Source: Cytophagales bacterium Alg240-R148 (GTDB lineage: Bacteria; Bacteroidota; Bacteroidia; Cytophagales; Cyclobacteriaceae). Taken from it: 64,000 nt of DNA. Positions 44,134 to 52,884 of the stretch are shown here, piece by piece. Every line of letters starts with the position of its first letter. Positions within the stretch are counted from its first letter, which is position 1. The stretch lies in the NCBI GenBank assembly GCA_900537185.1, contig LS999827.1, forward strand, positions 749,001 through 813,000. Reading direction: 5' to 3'. The notes beneath the pieces were generated by a model, which worked only from the letters and a program-made list of their open reading frames with translations, had not been told where the DNA came from and made no database searches. A program made the translations under genes and the position numbers.

Positions 44134-45534
44134 TCAGTCTTTTAGACTGCCGATCATTTCTTCTGGTTTCACCCATTCATCAAATTCATTGGCCGATAAA
44201 TACCCCAGATTAACAGCTTCTTCTTTTAAAGTAGTGCCATTTTCATGGGCTGTTTTTGCTATTTTTGCTGCTTTCTCATATCCAATTTTGGTGTTCAATG
44301 CAGTCACCAACATAAGGGAGTTATTCAGGTGGTTGGTAATGTTGTCATAGGCTGGTTCAATGCCAACCGCACAGTTTTCGGTAAAAGATACACAAGCATC
44401 TCCGATGAGCCTTGCAGACTGCAACAAATTAGCAGCCATTACTGGTTTGAATACATTCAATTCGTAATGCCCTTGGGCCCCACCGAATGTTATGGCCGTG
44501 TCATTTCCAACTACTTGCGCACACACCATGGTTAATGCTTCACACTGCGTAGGGTTTACTTTACCTGGCATAATAGAAGAGCCTGGTTCATTGGAAGGAA
44601 TAATTATTTCGCCAATACCCGATCTAGGGCCAGAAGCCAACAGCCGGATATCGTTTGCTATTTTATTTAAACTCACCGCTAGTTGTTTTAATGCACTGTG
44701 AGACTCCACTATGGCATCATGTGCCGCCAATGCTTCAAATTTATTAGCTGCTGTTATAAAAGGAAGGCCTGTGAATTCAGCAATTTTCTCTGCTACCAAT
44801 TCTGAATAACCAGTTGGTGTGTTAATTCCTGTACCAACGGCTGTTCCACCCAATGCCAATTCAGATAAATGATCCAACGATCTTTCAAGGGATTTTAAAC
44901 CAAAGTTAAGTTGGGCAACATATCCAGAAAACTCTTGGCCGAGTGTTAACGGCGTTGCATCCATTAAATGGGTCCTACCAATTTTAACTACTTTCATAAA
45001 AGCTTTCGATTTCTCTAATAAGACATCGCGCAATTGCTTTACTCCTGGAATGGTTGTTTCTACAATCATCTTGTAGGAGGCAATGTGCATCCCCGTTGGA
45101 TAGGTATCGTTGGAGGATTGGGACTTATTAACATCGTCGTTGGGATGTATCAACTTGTTGGCATCTTCTAAGCTATTGCCTGCAATTACATGGGCCCTAT
45201 TGGCAATTACTTCATTACAATTCATATTAGATTGTGTGCCAGACCCGGTTTGCCAAACTACCAACGGGAATTGAGCATCGTGCTGCCCATCCAAAATCTC
45301 CTCACAGACTTTGGCTATTAAATCTCTTTTTTCTTCTGAAAGCACACCCAATTGGCAATTGGCAAAAGCCGCTGCTTTTTTTAAATAGGCAAAACCGTAG
45401 ACCACCTCTAAAGGCATGGATGCCGCAGGGCCAATTTTGAAATTATTTCTCGAACGTTCTGTTTGCGCTCCCCAATATTTATCGGCAGGGACTTGCACCT
45501 CGCCCATTGTGTCTTTTTCAATTCTAAATTCCAT
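44134..45534 (-). CDS. fumC: Class II fumarate hydratase
   Basis: The 466-residue iron-free enzyme converts fumarate to malate in the TCA cycle. It has the superfamily signature [15 protein letters not shown] with the catalytic Ser loop, [14 protein letters not shown] and the active-site His region [15 protein letters not shown]. Length is normal. A -7 box TAAATTTG on the minus strand (45561-45554) lies 19 bp before the start. The gene stands alone. Confidence 0.96.
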   Translation of the reverse strand: MEFRIEKDTMGEVQVPADKYWGAQTERSRNNFKIGPAASMPLEVVYGFAYLKKAAAFANCQLGVLSEEKRDLIAKVCEEILDGQHDAQFPLVVWQTGSGTQSNMNCNEVIANRAHVIAGNSLEDANKLIHPNDDVNKSQSSNDTYPTGMHIASYKMIVETTIPGVKQLRDVLLEKSKAFMKVVKIGRTHLMDATPLTLGQEFSGYVAQLNFGLKSLERSLDHLSELALGGTAVGTGINTPTGYSELVAEKIAEFTGLPFITAANKFEALAAHDAIVESHSALKQLAVSLNKIANDIRLLASGPRSGIGEIIIPSNEPGSSIMPGKVNPTQCEALTMVCAQVVGNDTAITFGGAQGHYELNVFKPVMAANLLQSARLIGDACVSFTENCAVGIEPAYDNITNHLNNSLMLVTALNTKIGYEKAAKIAKTAHENGTTLKEEAVNLGYLSANEFDEWVKPEEMIGSLKD

Positions 45535-45553
45535 AGTAAATAAAGTTTACACC

Positions 45554-45561
45554 CAAATTTA
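45554..45561 (-). promoter_or_regulatory. -7 promoter element TAAATTTG of fumC
   Basis: Perfect TAnnTTTG on the minus strand, 19 bp before the fumC start codon. No convincing -33 TTG. Confidence 0.45.
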
Positions 45562-45681
45562 AAAGGATAATTTATTAGAATTAATAATTGTTTAAATAAA
45601 ATCATCCCAACTGCAACAAAAATTCGTAACAATGGGTAGGTACAACTTGTCTATGGTTGTACACTATACACTACAATACAA

Positions 45682-46170
45682 ATGAATTTTCTATTTTTAA
45701 CCCCTGGCTTTATGCAACAACAACCTCTCAAAGTAATGCTGGTTGGCAACAACCCTTCCGATTTGGACAAAATCAATAGCAGCTTAATTGATTATAAACC
45801 CATAAAATACGTTTCTAGCATCGCGTTTGACTCCAAACAAGCCATTAAAAATGCAGTGGCAGGAGAATTAAATTTCATTGTACTCGACGACAATCTCGGT
45901 GAAAAAACAATCCACTATATCATTAAAAAATTTTCCAAACTGAAGTCTACTAAAGACCTTCCAATTACCATACTGAAAAACAACAACAGAGAAGGAAGTA
46001 AGATCAACGGGTTGCATGACTATGTCTTGAAGTCTGGAACAGGGCCAGAAAACTTGCATCGCTCCTTTATTAACGCACTAAAGTTGCGCAAAACCCACTT
46101 ATATTTATACAAGTCCTATAAAAAGGGGAAATTAAAATTGAATCAAATGCTAGATGTTTTTTCGATTTAA
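45682..46170 (+). CDS. Degenerate response-regulator receiver protein
   Basis: The product is 162 residues from ATG 45682, or 152 from ATG 45712 (MQQQPLKVMLVGNN). It has a receiver-like pattern: beta1 VMLVGNNPSD without the usual acidic pair, beta3 FIVLDDNLGE with Asp at the phosphoacceptor place, and beta4 LPITILKNN. The acidic pocket is degenerate, and there is no output domain. It may act as a protein-protein switch. The 3' end overlaps the convergent protease gene by 4 bp. Confidence 0.65.
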   Translation: MNFLFLTPGFMQQQPLKVMLVGNNPSDLDKINSSLIDYKPIKYVSSIAFDSKQAIKNAVAGELNFIVLDDNLGEKTIHYIIKKFSKLKSTKDLPITILKNNNREGSKINGLHDYVLKSGTGPENLHRSFINALKLRKTHLYLYKSYKKGKLKLNQMLDVFSI

Positions 46171-47402
46171 ATTTGTCTGGATAAGATCAAGTCCAAGCGT
46201 ATAAGTTTTTGATTTCTAACCACTTCTAGCTTCACTTTTTTGCCCGGTTTTGCATTTAACAGCCCAATTATTTGTTGTAGTTTTAAACTCGAAGTCGAAG
46301 CATTGTTAATTTTGATGATTTGGTCTCCTTTTTGCAGCTGTGCTTCATACGCTGCGCTGCCTGTTCGGACCTCACTGATTACAAATCGATCAAAATTTTT
46401 ACCCTCTACTTTGAGAACAATTCCGCTCAAGTTAAAATCAAAATCTTTTTTAAATTTGCTGTTCTTTTTAAAATATAATTTGCCATGTGGATAGTCAAAA
46501 ATCACATGAAACCTGCTTAAAATTTCACCTCCGATGCTTCCATTCCTAAAGGCTTCTGTGGATTTAATAGAATCTGCCACATAACTTCCTGGGTTGGGAA
46601 AAGATGCGATTACCTCTTCCATCTTGTAGCTGCCCATATTCATGGATTGCACCCGACCTATTTTCCCATATATGTGACCACTGAGACCACGACCTAGATT
46701 GGTGTCTAGGTTTTTCACTGGAATGGCTATGCGGTCATCGGTATCGGGGTCGATAATTAGCCCTGAGCTGGACCCGGTATCGATTAGAAATTTTCCATTG
46801 ATATGGCCGCCGTTATCAAAGTAAACCTTGGAGTAAACATAGGGTTTGGTGTCTTCAATAGACAAAGGCATTTCTTCGTATTTATTCGGCTTTTTATACG
46901 TTTCTGGATCATATAGAACCAGTCGTTGGTTGATGTAATCGAACTTAATTACAAATTTACTGAACAACTCGTATCCTAGTATTCCATGGACATCTGTGCC
47001 TAAGAATTTCTTAAGCTCCATGTAGTCTTTTTGTAACACCAGAACAGAATGCCCTGTGCCTTTTACTCCAGGCAAGTCTATATCTACATTGCTGGCAATG
47101 TAGGCCTCTAAAATCGTTTCTCCACCTGCACCATAGATTACCAATTGTCTTCCATAGTTGAAGTTTAAAATATCCGCATAGGTTTTTTCGGTAATTATTG
47201 TGGTGGGCACCCCGCTATCTAAAACAAACTTAAGAGGCAATTTGGCATCTAAAAGAACAGGAACTACTACTAAATTGCTGTGTACTTTAAAAGGGATAAC
47301 TACCCTCTTGCTTTTATACATGAAATTAAAACCCAAAGGAATTTGCGCCTTTGCGACCAAATTTGAAAACAGAATAAAAAAAGCAAGGAAGTATATTCTC
47401 AT
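46167..47402 (-). CDS. Periplasmic retropepsin-like aspartyl protease with PDZ domain
   Basis: The 411-residue protein has a signal peptide (residues 1-19, ending AKA), two aspartyl-protease half-domains with catalytic Asp in VLDSGVPTT (about residue 62) and LIDTGSSSG (about residue 207), and a C-terminal PDZ domain (about 325-400, with AYEAQLQKGDQIIKINN). A single chain thus holds both catalytic Asp residues. It may process cell-envelope proteins. An inverted repeat (CGTCTTA/TAAGACG) lies 15 bp upstream. Confidence 0.83.
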   Translation of the reverse strand: MRIYFLAFFILFSNLVAKAQIPLGFNFMYKSKRVVIPFKVHSNLVVVPVLLDAKLPLKFVLDSGVPTTIITEKTYADILNFNYGRQLVIYGAGGETILEAYIASNVDIDLPGVKGTGHSVLVLQKDYMELKKFLGTDVHGILGYELFSKFVIKFDYINQRLVLYDPETYKKPNKYEEMPLSIEDTKPYVYSKVYFDNGGHINGKFLIDTGSSSGLIIDPDTDDRIAIPVKNLDTNLGRGLSGHIYGKIGRVQSMNMGSYKMEEVIASFPNPGSYVADSIKSTEAFRNGSIGGEILSRFHVIFDYPHGKLYFKKNSKFKKDFDFNLSGIVLKVEGKNFDRFVISEVRTGSAAYEAQLQKGDQIIKINNASTSSLKLQQIIGLLNAKPGKKVKLEVVRNQKLIRLDLILSRQI

Positions 47403-47416
47403 ATTATATCTCAGAA

Positions 47417-47446
47417 CGTCTTATTAAAGTAGTAAATATTAAGACG
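47417..47446. promoter_or_regulatory. Inverted repeat CGTCTTA/TAAGACG
   Basis: Perfect 7-bp arms at 47417-47423 and 47440-47446 with a 16-base spacer, starting 15 bp before the aspartyl protease start codon. Candidate operator. Confidence 0.25.
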
Positions 47447-47501
47447 AATCTAAAATAAACAGAATTATTTTAGAAATACTATACCCCAAAATGGGGGATA
47501 A

Positions 47502-48056
47502 TCAAGGTGCCGCTAGAGGTACTACCACCATTGTAGTATCCCACATTAACACCAGGGCCAATTCTCCGTTATTTTCTTCAAATATTATTGTGAACTGTTC
47601 AATGGACTTGGCGATGGTATAGGCACTCACCTCAATTTCTAGAATGTTATCCGCAACATTAAAGTTGGCATCTCCATTTTCAATGCCCCACACATATGGC
47701 TCTTTGTTGAACATTACTTTCCAAGAATCTTTTCCTGGGATGGTCCATAAGCTATAGTTTCCTGCGGGCAACAATTGGCCATTTATTTCGATAGCTTGGT
47801 TGGTTTTAAAAACTGTCGCTTCATTTGCTCCAGTCCGCCAAGGCGTGTCAAAAGGTACGAGTCCTCCAAAAATTAAACGGCCTTTTTTATAAGGCCTGGA
47901 GTATTCCACGCTCATATTCAAACCAGCAGAAGCATGTACAACTTCGTCCTTTGGACTGTGGGACCTGGTTTCATAATTGACATACCACACATAGAGCAAC
48001 CCTGCAGCCACGGCTATGCCCAAAACAATTACGATAAACTTAAAATTGATCTTCAT
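47502..48056 (-). CDS. DUF2911-domain membrane-anchored protein
   Basis: The 184-residue protein has one N-terminal membrane helix (about 7-26) and a DUF2911 domain, recognisable by FGGLVPFDTPWRTGANEAT and PAGNYSLWTIPG. The function of the family is not known; it is common in Bacteroidota. Past its stop lies a CCCC-AAAAT-GGGG hairpin (47484-47495) without a T-run, so its end is not clearly marked. Confidence 0.87.
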   Translation of the reverse strand: MKINFKFIVIVLGIAVAAGLLYVWYVNYETRSHSPKDEVVHASAGLNMSVEYSRPYKKGRLIFGGLVPFDTPWRTGANEATVFKTNQAIEINGQLLPAGNYSLWTIPGKDSWKVMFNKEPYVWGIENGDANFNVADNILEIEVSAYTIAKSIEQFTIIFEENNGELALVLMWDTTMVVVPLAAP

Positions 48057-48361
48057 ATTACCTTATCAATACGAACCCACCGGATAACAATGGTGTTCTA
48101 AAAACTAATAATAATGTAATAATAGCATATCTAAGGAGAAAAAAAAAGGGAGTCCTTTGACTCCCCCTTGATGCTTAAAAAATCAACAATCCATAAAAAA
48201 ATGATGACAACAGATTTACTTTTCTTTAAAACCGGATTAAATTAGTTTTAAAATGTTACTTTATCCTTTTGACATTATAAAGTTGACAAATTAAAATCAT
48301 AAATGTTATGCAAATATTACCCTAAATAGGCAAAACCTTTGCAAATATTGACCATTTTGTT
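48057..48361. other. 305-bp non-coding region with an orphan terminator
   Basis: AT-rich spacer between divergent genes. It holds a strong minus-strand terminator (48139-48164) with no known gene ending at it, and no open frame of note. A weak promoter-like AACCTTTG lies near 48333-48340 before the exonuclease gene. Confidence 0.6.
48139..48164 (-). terminator. Orphan minus-strand intrinsic terminator
   Basis: On the minus strand GGGAGTC pairs with GACTCCC over a 4-base AAAG loop (48148-48164), followed by about nine T (48139-48147). The nearest gene on that side, at 48362, is on the plus strand, so the transcript it ends is unknown. It may be a small RNA. Confidence 0.7.
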
Positions 48362-49738
48362 ATGTATGCAGTCATAGACATAGAGACCACTGGGAGTTTT
48401 CATAAAAAAAATGCCATTACTGAGGTTGCCATTTTAATTCATGACGGCCAAAATATCATAAAAAAATACGAATCTTTGGTTAATCCAGGATCCGATATAC
48501 CTGCTTTTATTACTGGTTTAACCGGCATTAGCAATGCCATGGTGGAAGAAGCCCCTACATTTGATGCCATAGCAGAGGAAGTCTTCCATCTACTTAAAGA
48601 CAATATTTTTGTAGCACACAATGTGCATTTTGATTATGGCTTTGTTGTAAGTGCTTTAAGCGATGCTGGATACGAATTAAAATCTGACAAACTTTGCACC
48701 GTTCGCCTAGGACGCCAGCTTATTCCTGGCCTCAGCTCTTATAGTTTAGGAACTTTGTGTGCAAGCATTGGGATTGAAATTAACAATAGGCACCGTGCCA
48801 TGGGAGATGCCCTTGCAACCACCTACCTGCTCCAGTACTTGTTGGACAGAGACGATGGAACTGGGGTTCGACAAGTAATGGCACGTTTGAACAAAAAAAT
48901 CAACTTCCCTCCCAATTTAGATGAAAAACTAGTTCAAAACCTTCCAGAGCTACCTGGCATTTATTTTTTTAAGGACCAGAGCAACCAAATCATATACATT
49001 GGCAAGGCGGTCAATATTAAAAAAAGAGTGGTTTCTCATTTTACAGGGTCGTCCAAAGAAAAACGCAATTTTTTAATGCGCGAAGAAATTCACGGTATAG
49101 AGCACCAAGAAACAGGCAATGAACTTCTGGCCCTTATTATTGAATCCCACTTAATTCGGAAACATTGGCCAAAATTTAATCGCGCCCAAAAAATAACTGG
49201 TAAAAAATATGGTCTGTTTGTATACGAAGACCATGGTGGCTACCAACGCATCACCATGGGGCCAGTAAAAAAAGGTATGTTGCCCGCAGTTGTATTTCCA
49301 AATAGAGAAACTGCCCAAAAAGGGTTAAATGAAATGTTATCCGCTTACCAACTTTGCCCCAAGCTATGCGGCATACAAAAGACAGCGAAAGCATGTTTCC
49401 ATTATGAAACTGGAGCCTGTAACGGCGCCTGTGACAACCATGAAACTGCCGAAGCATACAACTCCAGAGCTAAAAAAGCACTTGAATCCGTAAAAGAACA
49501 CAACGAAAGTTTTATCATTGAAGGAGCTGGAACCACCAGCGAAGAGTTTTCTTACGTTCTGGTAGAGAATGGTATTTTTAAAGGGTACAATTACATGGCA
49601 CTCGAAAACAGGGGGGATTATGCCAAATACAAAGAAGAAGCCATATCGCTAGGAGACAACAAAGATTTCACCATGATACTCAACAAAGTGGTTCATTCTA
49701 AAGACTTTGATGCGTTCTACACTTTAATTCATCCCTGA
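48362..49738 (+). CDS. DEDDh exonuclease fused to GIY-YIG nuclease with UvrC-like cysteines
   Basis: The 458-residue protein joins two nucleases. Residues 1-170 are a DnaQ-type 3'-5' exonuclease with Asp6, Glu8, Asp91, His144 and Asp149. Residues 195-280 are a GIY-YIG domain (PGIYFF, then IIYIGKA). From 330 to 360 five cysteines occur; C345-x7-C353-x3-C357 matches the [4Fe-4S] spacing of UvrC. The C-terminal 90 residues have no clear match. It probably repairs DNA, but the exact role is not known. Its 3' end overlaps oxyR, which is convergent, by 15 bp. Confidence 0.88.
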   Translation: MYAVIDIETTGSFHKKNAITEVAILIHDGQNIIKKYESLVNPGSDIPAFITGLTGISNAMVEEAPTFDAIAEEVFHLLKDNIFVAHNVHFDYGFVVSALSDAGYELKSDKLCTVRLGRQLIPGLSSYSLGTLCASIGIEINNRHRAMGDALATTYLLQYLLDRDDGTGVRQVMARLNKKINFPPNLDEKLVQNLPELPGIYFFKDQSNQIIYIGKAVNIKKRVVSHFTGSSKEKRNFLMREEIHGIEHQETGNELLALIIESHLIRKHWPKFNRAQKITGKKYGLFVYEDHGGYQRITMGPVKKGMLPAVVFPNRETAQKGLNEMLSAYQLCPKLCGIQKTAKACFHYETGACNGACDNHETAEAYNSRAKKALESVKEHNESFIIEGAGTTSEEFSYVLVENGIFKGYNYMALENRGDYAKYKEEAISLGDNKDFTMILNKVVHSKDFDAFYTLIHP

Positions 49739-50683
49739 TTTTAGCTTTTTCCAATCGATTACATTGCCTTCCTTTTCAATATTAAGCAAAGGGGGAATGG
49801 ATTGTAAAATACTTTTATACACCGACTCTGCCAATTTTCTTCTCATAAATCCCTTATGAAAAATCATACTAATTTCTCTAAGTGGTTTGGGGTTGTTAAA
49901 AGCTTTCAGTTTTTTCTTTGAGTTTTGATCCAAATCCAAAGTTGCCAGCTCTGGCAATAAAGTTACCCCGCCATGCCGATCTACCAGGCGTTTGAGTGCT
50001 TCCAAAGACCCACTTTCAAACCGCAAATGTCTGTTGTCATCGGGCATCATATCTTGGTTGCAAATATTTAAGACTTGGCTTCTAAAACAATGGCCTTCAT
50101 TTAACAACCACAAATCTTGTTTTTTAATATCTGCTGAATCCACTTTTTCTTTTTCATACAACTTGTGTCTGAAATTGACATACGCAAAAAATTCTTCCCT
50201 GAAAATGGGTTTTTCTATTAAAACCGAGTCGTTTACCGGTGTAACCAACAAACCAATATCCAGCTGATCATTTTTTAATTTTTGTAGGATGTCTTCCGTA
50301 ACCAGTTCTTCTACTACAATTTTGACCAAAGGATTCTGTTGTAGGTATTCATTCACGAACAATGGCAACAGGTAGGGCGATAAAGTTGGAATGATGCCGA
50401 TTTTTAATTCTCCCGCGATATCATTTTTCTCTTCATCTACAATATCTCCAATCTTTTTTGACTCTTGTAACACTATTTTGGCTTGTGAAATGACTTTTCT
50501 TCCAAGCTCTGTTGGTTCAATGGGGTGTTTGTTTCTATCAAATATTTTAATCCCTAACAAATCCTCCATCTTTTGAATTTGCATACTCAAAGTAGGTTGG
50601 GTCACAAAACAAGCCTCAGCTGCTTTCGCAAAATGTCTGTGTTTGTCCAGTGCGACAATGTATTCGAACTGTATTAGAGTCAT
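49724..50683 (-). CDS. oxyR: Hydrogen peroxide-sensing LysR-type regulator
   Basis: The 319-residue protein has a LysR helix-turn-helix (about 1-60, with FAKAAEACFVTQPTLSMQIQ) and a substrate-like sensor domain. Cys199 and Cys208 in GHCFRSQVLNIC match the redox pair of E. coli OxyR at the same positions. It should turn on catalase, peroxidase or Dps genes on oxidation. None of these is in the window; the divergent downstream gene on the left is a nuclease. Confidence 0.94.
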   Translation of the reverse strand: MTLIQFEYIVALDKHRHFAKAAEACFVTQPTLSMQIQKMEDLLGIKIFDRNKHPIEPTELGRKVISQAKIVLQESKKIGDIVDEEKNDIAGELKIGIIPTLSPYLLPLFVNEYLQQNPLVKIVVEELVTEDILQKLKNDQLDIGLLVTPVNDSVLIEKPIFREEFFAYVNFRHKLYEKEKVDSADIKKQDLWLLNEGHCFRSQVLNICNQDMMPDDNRHLRFESGSLEALKRLVDRHGGVTLLPELATLDLDQNSKKKLKAFNNPKPLREISMIFHKGFMRRKLAESVYKSILQSIPPLLNIEKEGNVIDWKKLKSGMN

Positions 50684-50871
50684 ATTAAAAAGTCATTTTC
50701 CGATGGTAAATATTGAAATAAATTAAGTGATAATAAACATTATAGCCATTTCTTTTGGGGGAGGTGTTGGTGCCAGCCCTAATATTGGATAGGAATGTGC
50801 TACAGTGTCCAATTTGTTTTCTATTGCAAGAATAAAGTTGTATCTATACAAAGGGTATATTTTTTATAATA

Positions 50872-51282
50872 ATGAACCACATTGAAATTTTATTTGCAGA
50901 ACCTGATAAAAGTTTTTTGGAAGAACTAGAGACTTCCCTGAGTAACTATGGAATAAAAATAATTAAAGCCACGGATGGTGTTGAAGCATTACAGGCCTTG
51001 TTATACAGCAACCCAACCATTATTTTTGCCAATATAAACTTACCAATAATAGATGGGTTTGATGTTTTTCGCTCTGTTAAGGAAAATAAACGCACCTCCG
51101 ACATTCCCTTTATTTTCATGTCGCACAGCCATGAGCATCAATTGTTAGAAAAGTGCAAACACCTCAACGCCAATGGTTTTCTAAAAACCCCTTTTGATAT
51201 TTGCAGATTAATATATGTCATCAAACAGTTTTCTGAGGTTAAAATACTCCCGGCCCAAAAAGAAAACAATTTCGTAATATAA
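50872..51282 (+). CDS. Stand-alone pseudo-receiver protein
   Basis: The 136-residue protein has a receiver-like fold pattern but lacks key residues: the phosphoacceptor is Asn54 (ANINLPIIDG) in place of Asp, the acidic pair near the start is replaced (FAEPDK), and the Lys-Pro motif reads LKTPF. The DG after the loop is kept. It cannot be phosphorylated in the usual way, so it likely works as a constitutive or ligand-gated binding module. There is no output domain. Confidence 0.78.
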   Translation: MNHIEILFAEPDKSFLEELETSLSNYGIKIIKATDGVEALQALLYSNPTIIFANINLPIIDGFDVFRSVKENKRTSDIPFIFMSHSHEHQLLEKCKHLNANGFLKTPFDICRLIYVIKQFSEVKILPAQKENNFVI

Positions 51283-51340
51283 GCACGCACTAGTCGAAAT
51301 AAAAAAGCCTTTAATTGGCTGTTTTTCAGCTGGTTTATAG

Positions 51341-51364
51341 TACCAAACAAATGTTAGTTTGGTA
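51341..51364. promoter_or_regulatory. Perfect inverted repeat upstream of acyl-CoA dehydrogenase
   Basis: TACCAAAC (51341-51348) and GTTTGGTA (51357-51364) are perfect 8-bp arms with an 8-base spacer. It lies 43 bp before the -7 box of the acyl-CoA dehydrogenase gene. Candidate operator for a fatty-acid regulator. Confidence 0.4.
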
Positions 51365-51407
51365 ATGTCAAATGAATTTGCGAATTTCGAGTTTTTATAA
51401 CCCAAAT

Positions 51408-51415
51408 TATATTTG
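51408..51415 (+). promoter_or_regulatory. -7 promoter element TATATTTG of acyl-CoA dehydrogenase
   Basis: Perfect TAnnTTTG ending 4 bases before ATG 51420. A start site at the usual distance would be at or next to the ATG, so the mRNA may be leaderless. Confidence 0.5.
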
Positions 51416-51419
51416 CGCA

Positions 51420-52559
51420 ATGGTAGTTTTTGAAAATGAAAACCAAAAGATGATCACCCAAATGATCCAAGATTTTGGTGAAAAAGAAATTCGTCCCCAT
51501 ATGATGGAATGGGATGAAAATCAAACTTTTCCTGTGGACCTTTTTCACAAAATGGGAGAATTAGGCCTAATGGGCGTTTTAGTTCCGGAAGCATATGGTG
51601 GATCGGGCTTTGGATACCACGAATATGTGACAGTAGTGTCGGAAATATCCAAAATTGACAGTTCCATCGGTTTGTCTATAGCCGCCCATAATTCTTTATG
51701 TACAGGCCATATTTTACAATTCGGTAGCGAAGAACAAAAACAAAAATACCTCCCGAAATTAGCTTCTGGAGAATGGATTGGAGCCTGGGGACTAACCGAG
51801 CCCAATACTGGTTCGGATGCAGGTAACATGAAAACTGTAGCCAAAAAAGATGGTGATTATTATATAATAAATGGTGCTAAGAATTTCATTACACATGGCA
51901 AATCCGGACATGTAGCAGTGGTTATGACCAGAACTGGCGAACCAGGGGATTCCCATGCCATGACGGCCTTTATAGTTGAGCGCGGTACACCAGGTTTTAG
52001 TGCAGGAAGAAAAGAAAACAAATTGGGTATGCGGGCTTCAGAAACAACAGAAATGATTTTTGAAGATTGCAGAGTCCATAAAAGCCAAGTAATAGGAGAA
52101 GTAGGAGAAGGTTTTGTACAAGCATTAAAAATTTTAGATGGTGGAAGAATTTCCATTGCCGCTCTTGGTCTTGGAATTGCAGAAGGCGCCTTTGATGCAG
52201 CGGTACAATATGCACAAGAAAGAGAGCAGTTTAACAAACCGATAGCCTCCTTTCAGGGGATTTCATTTAAAATTGCAGATATGGCTACAAAAGTAGATGC
52301 TGCCAAATTACTGATCTACAGAGCTGCTGAAATGAAAAACAAGGGCATGTCCATCAATAGAGAATCGGCAATGGCAAAATACTATTCTTCTGAGATTGCG
52401 GTGGAAGTAGCCAACGATGCAGTTCAGATTTTTGGAGGGTATGGATATACCAAAGATTACCCTGTCGAAAAATTCTATCGAGACGCAAAATTATGCACCA
52501 TCGGAGAAGGAACTTCTGAGATACAAAAATTAGTAATTTCAAGGACGATTTTTAAATAA
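51420..52559 (+). CDS. Acyl-CoA dehydrogenase
   Basis: The product is about 379 residues from ATG 51420 ([10 protein letters not shown]); the in-frame start at 51372 lies upstream of the promoter box and is less likely. This FAD enzyme does the first step of beta-oxidation. It has [13 protein letters not shown] and the C-terminal [17 protein letters not shown] motif, where the catalytic Glu sits. It belongs to the short/medium-chain group. The gene stands alone. Confidence 0.93.
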   Translation: MVVFENENQKMITQMIQDFGEKEIRPHMMEWDENQTFPVDLFHKMGELGLMGVLVPEAYGGSGFGYHEYVTVVSEISKIDSSIGLSIAAHNSLCTGHILQFGSEEQKQKYLPKLASGEWIGAWGLTEPNTGSDAGNMKTVAKKDGDYYIINGAKNFITHGKSGHVAVVMTRTGEPGDSHAMTAFIVERGTPGFSAGRKENKLGMRASETTEMIFEDCRVHKSQVIGEVGEGFVQALKILDGGRISIAALGLGIAEGAFDAAVQYAQEREQFNKPIASFQGISFKIADMATKVDAAKLLIYRAAEMKNKGMSINRESAMAKYYSSEIAVEVANDAVQIFGGYGYTKDYPVEKFYRDAKLCTIGEGTSEIQKLVISRTIFK

Positions 52560-52582
52560 TTGGTATTTAGCAAAATATTATC

Positions 52583-52610
52583 TAATTTTGCACCCAATTG
52601 AAAGGAGGTG
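52583..52610 (+). promoter_or_regulatory. Promoter -7 box and strong Shine-Dalgarno of rpsU
   Basis: TAATTTTG (52583-52590) is the -7 box. GAAAGGAGGTG (52600-52610) is an 11-base match to the 16S 3' end, with 14 bases between GGAGG and the ATG. Strong Shine-Dalgarno sites are rare in Bacteroidota, so it fits bS21-linked control of rpsU. Confidence 0.7.
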
Positions 52611-52622
52611 TTTTAGAGAATT

Positions 52623-52817
52623 ATGATCGTAGTGAACGTTAAAGAAAACGAATCTATCGATAAAGCTTTAAAAAGATTTAAAAAGAAGTTTGAAAGAACA
52701 GGTGTTTTAAAAGAATTAAGAGGACGTACCTTTTATGTTAAGCCATCGGTAAAGAACAGAACGACTCGTCTTAAGGCGGCTTATCGTCAAAAAATGTACG
52801 CGGAAGAAAACTATTAA
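52623..52817 (+). CDS. rpsU: Ribosomal protein bS21
   Basis: The 64-residue basic protein (VNVKENESIDKALKRFKKKF, then KPSVKNRTTRLKAAYRQK) is bS21 of the small subunit. In Bacteroidota ribosomes bS21 together with bS6 and bS18 holds the 16S tail away from mRNA, which explains the rarity of Shine-Dalgarno sites. Here rpsU itself has a strong one, so translation could rise when bS21 is short. The next genes are xerC and hpf, a conserved order. Confidence 0.97.
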   Translation: MIVVNVKENESIDKALKRFKKKFERTGVLKELRGRTFYVKPSVKNRTTRLKAAYRQKMYAEENY

Positions 52818-52884
52818 TTCTGCCTGACTTTTTATGATATTTTTCGTAAGTTAGTACTACACTGTTGGTACTAACTTGCGTTTA

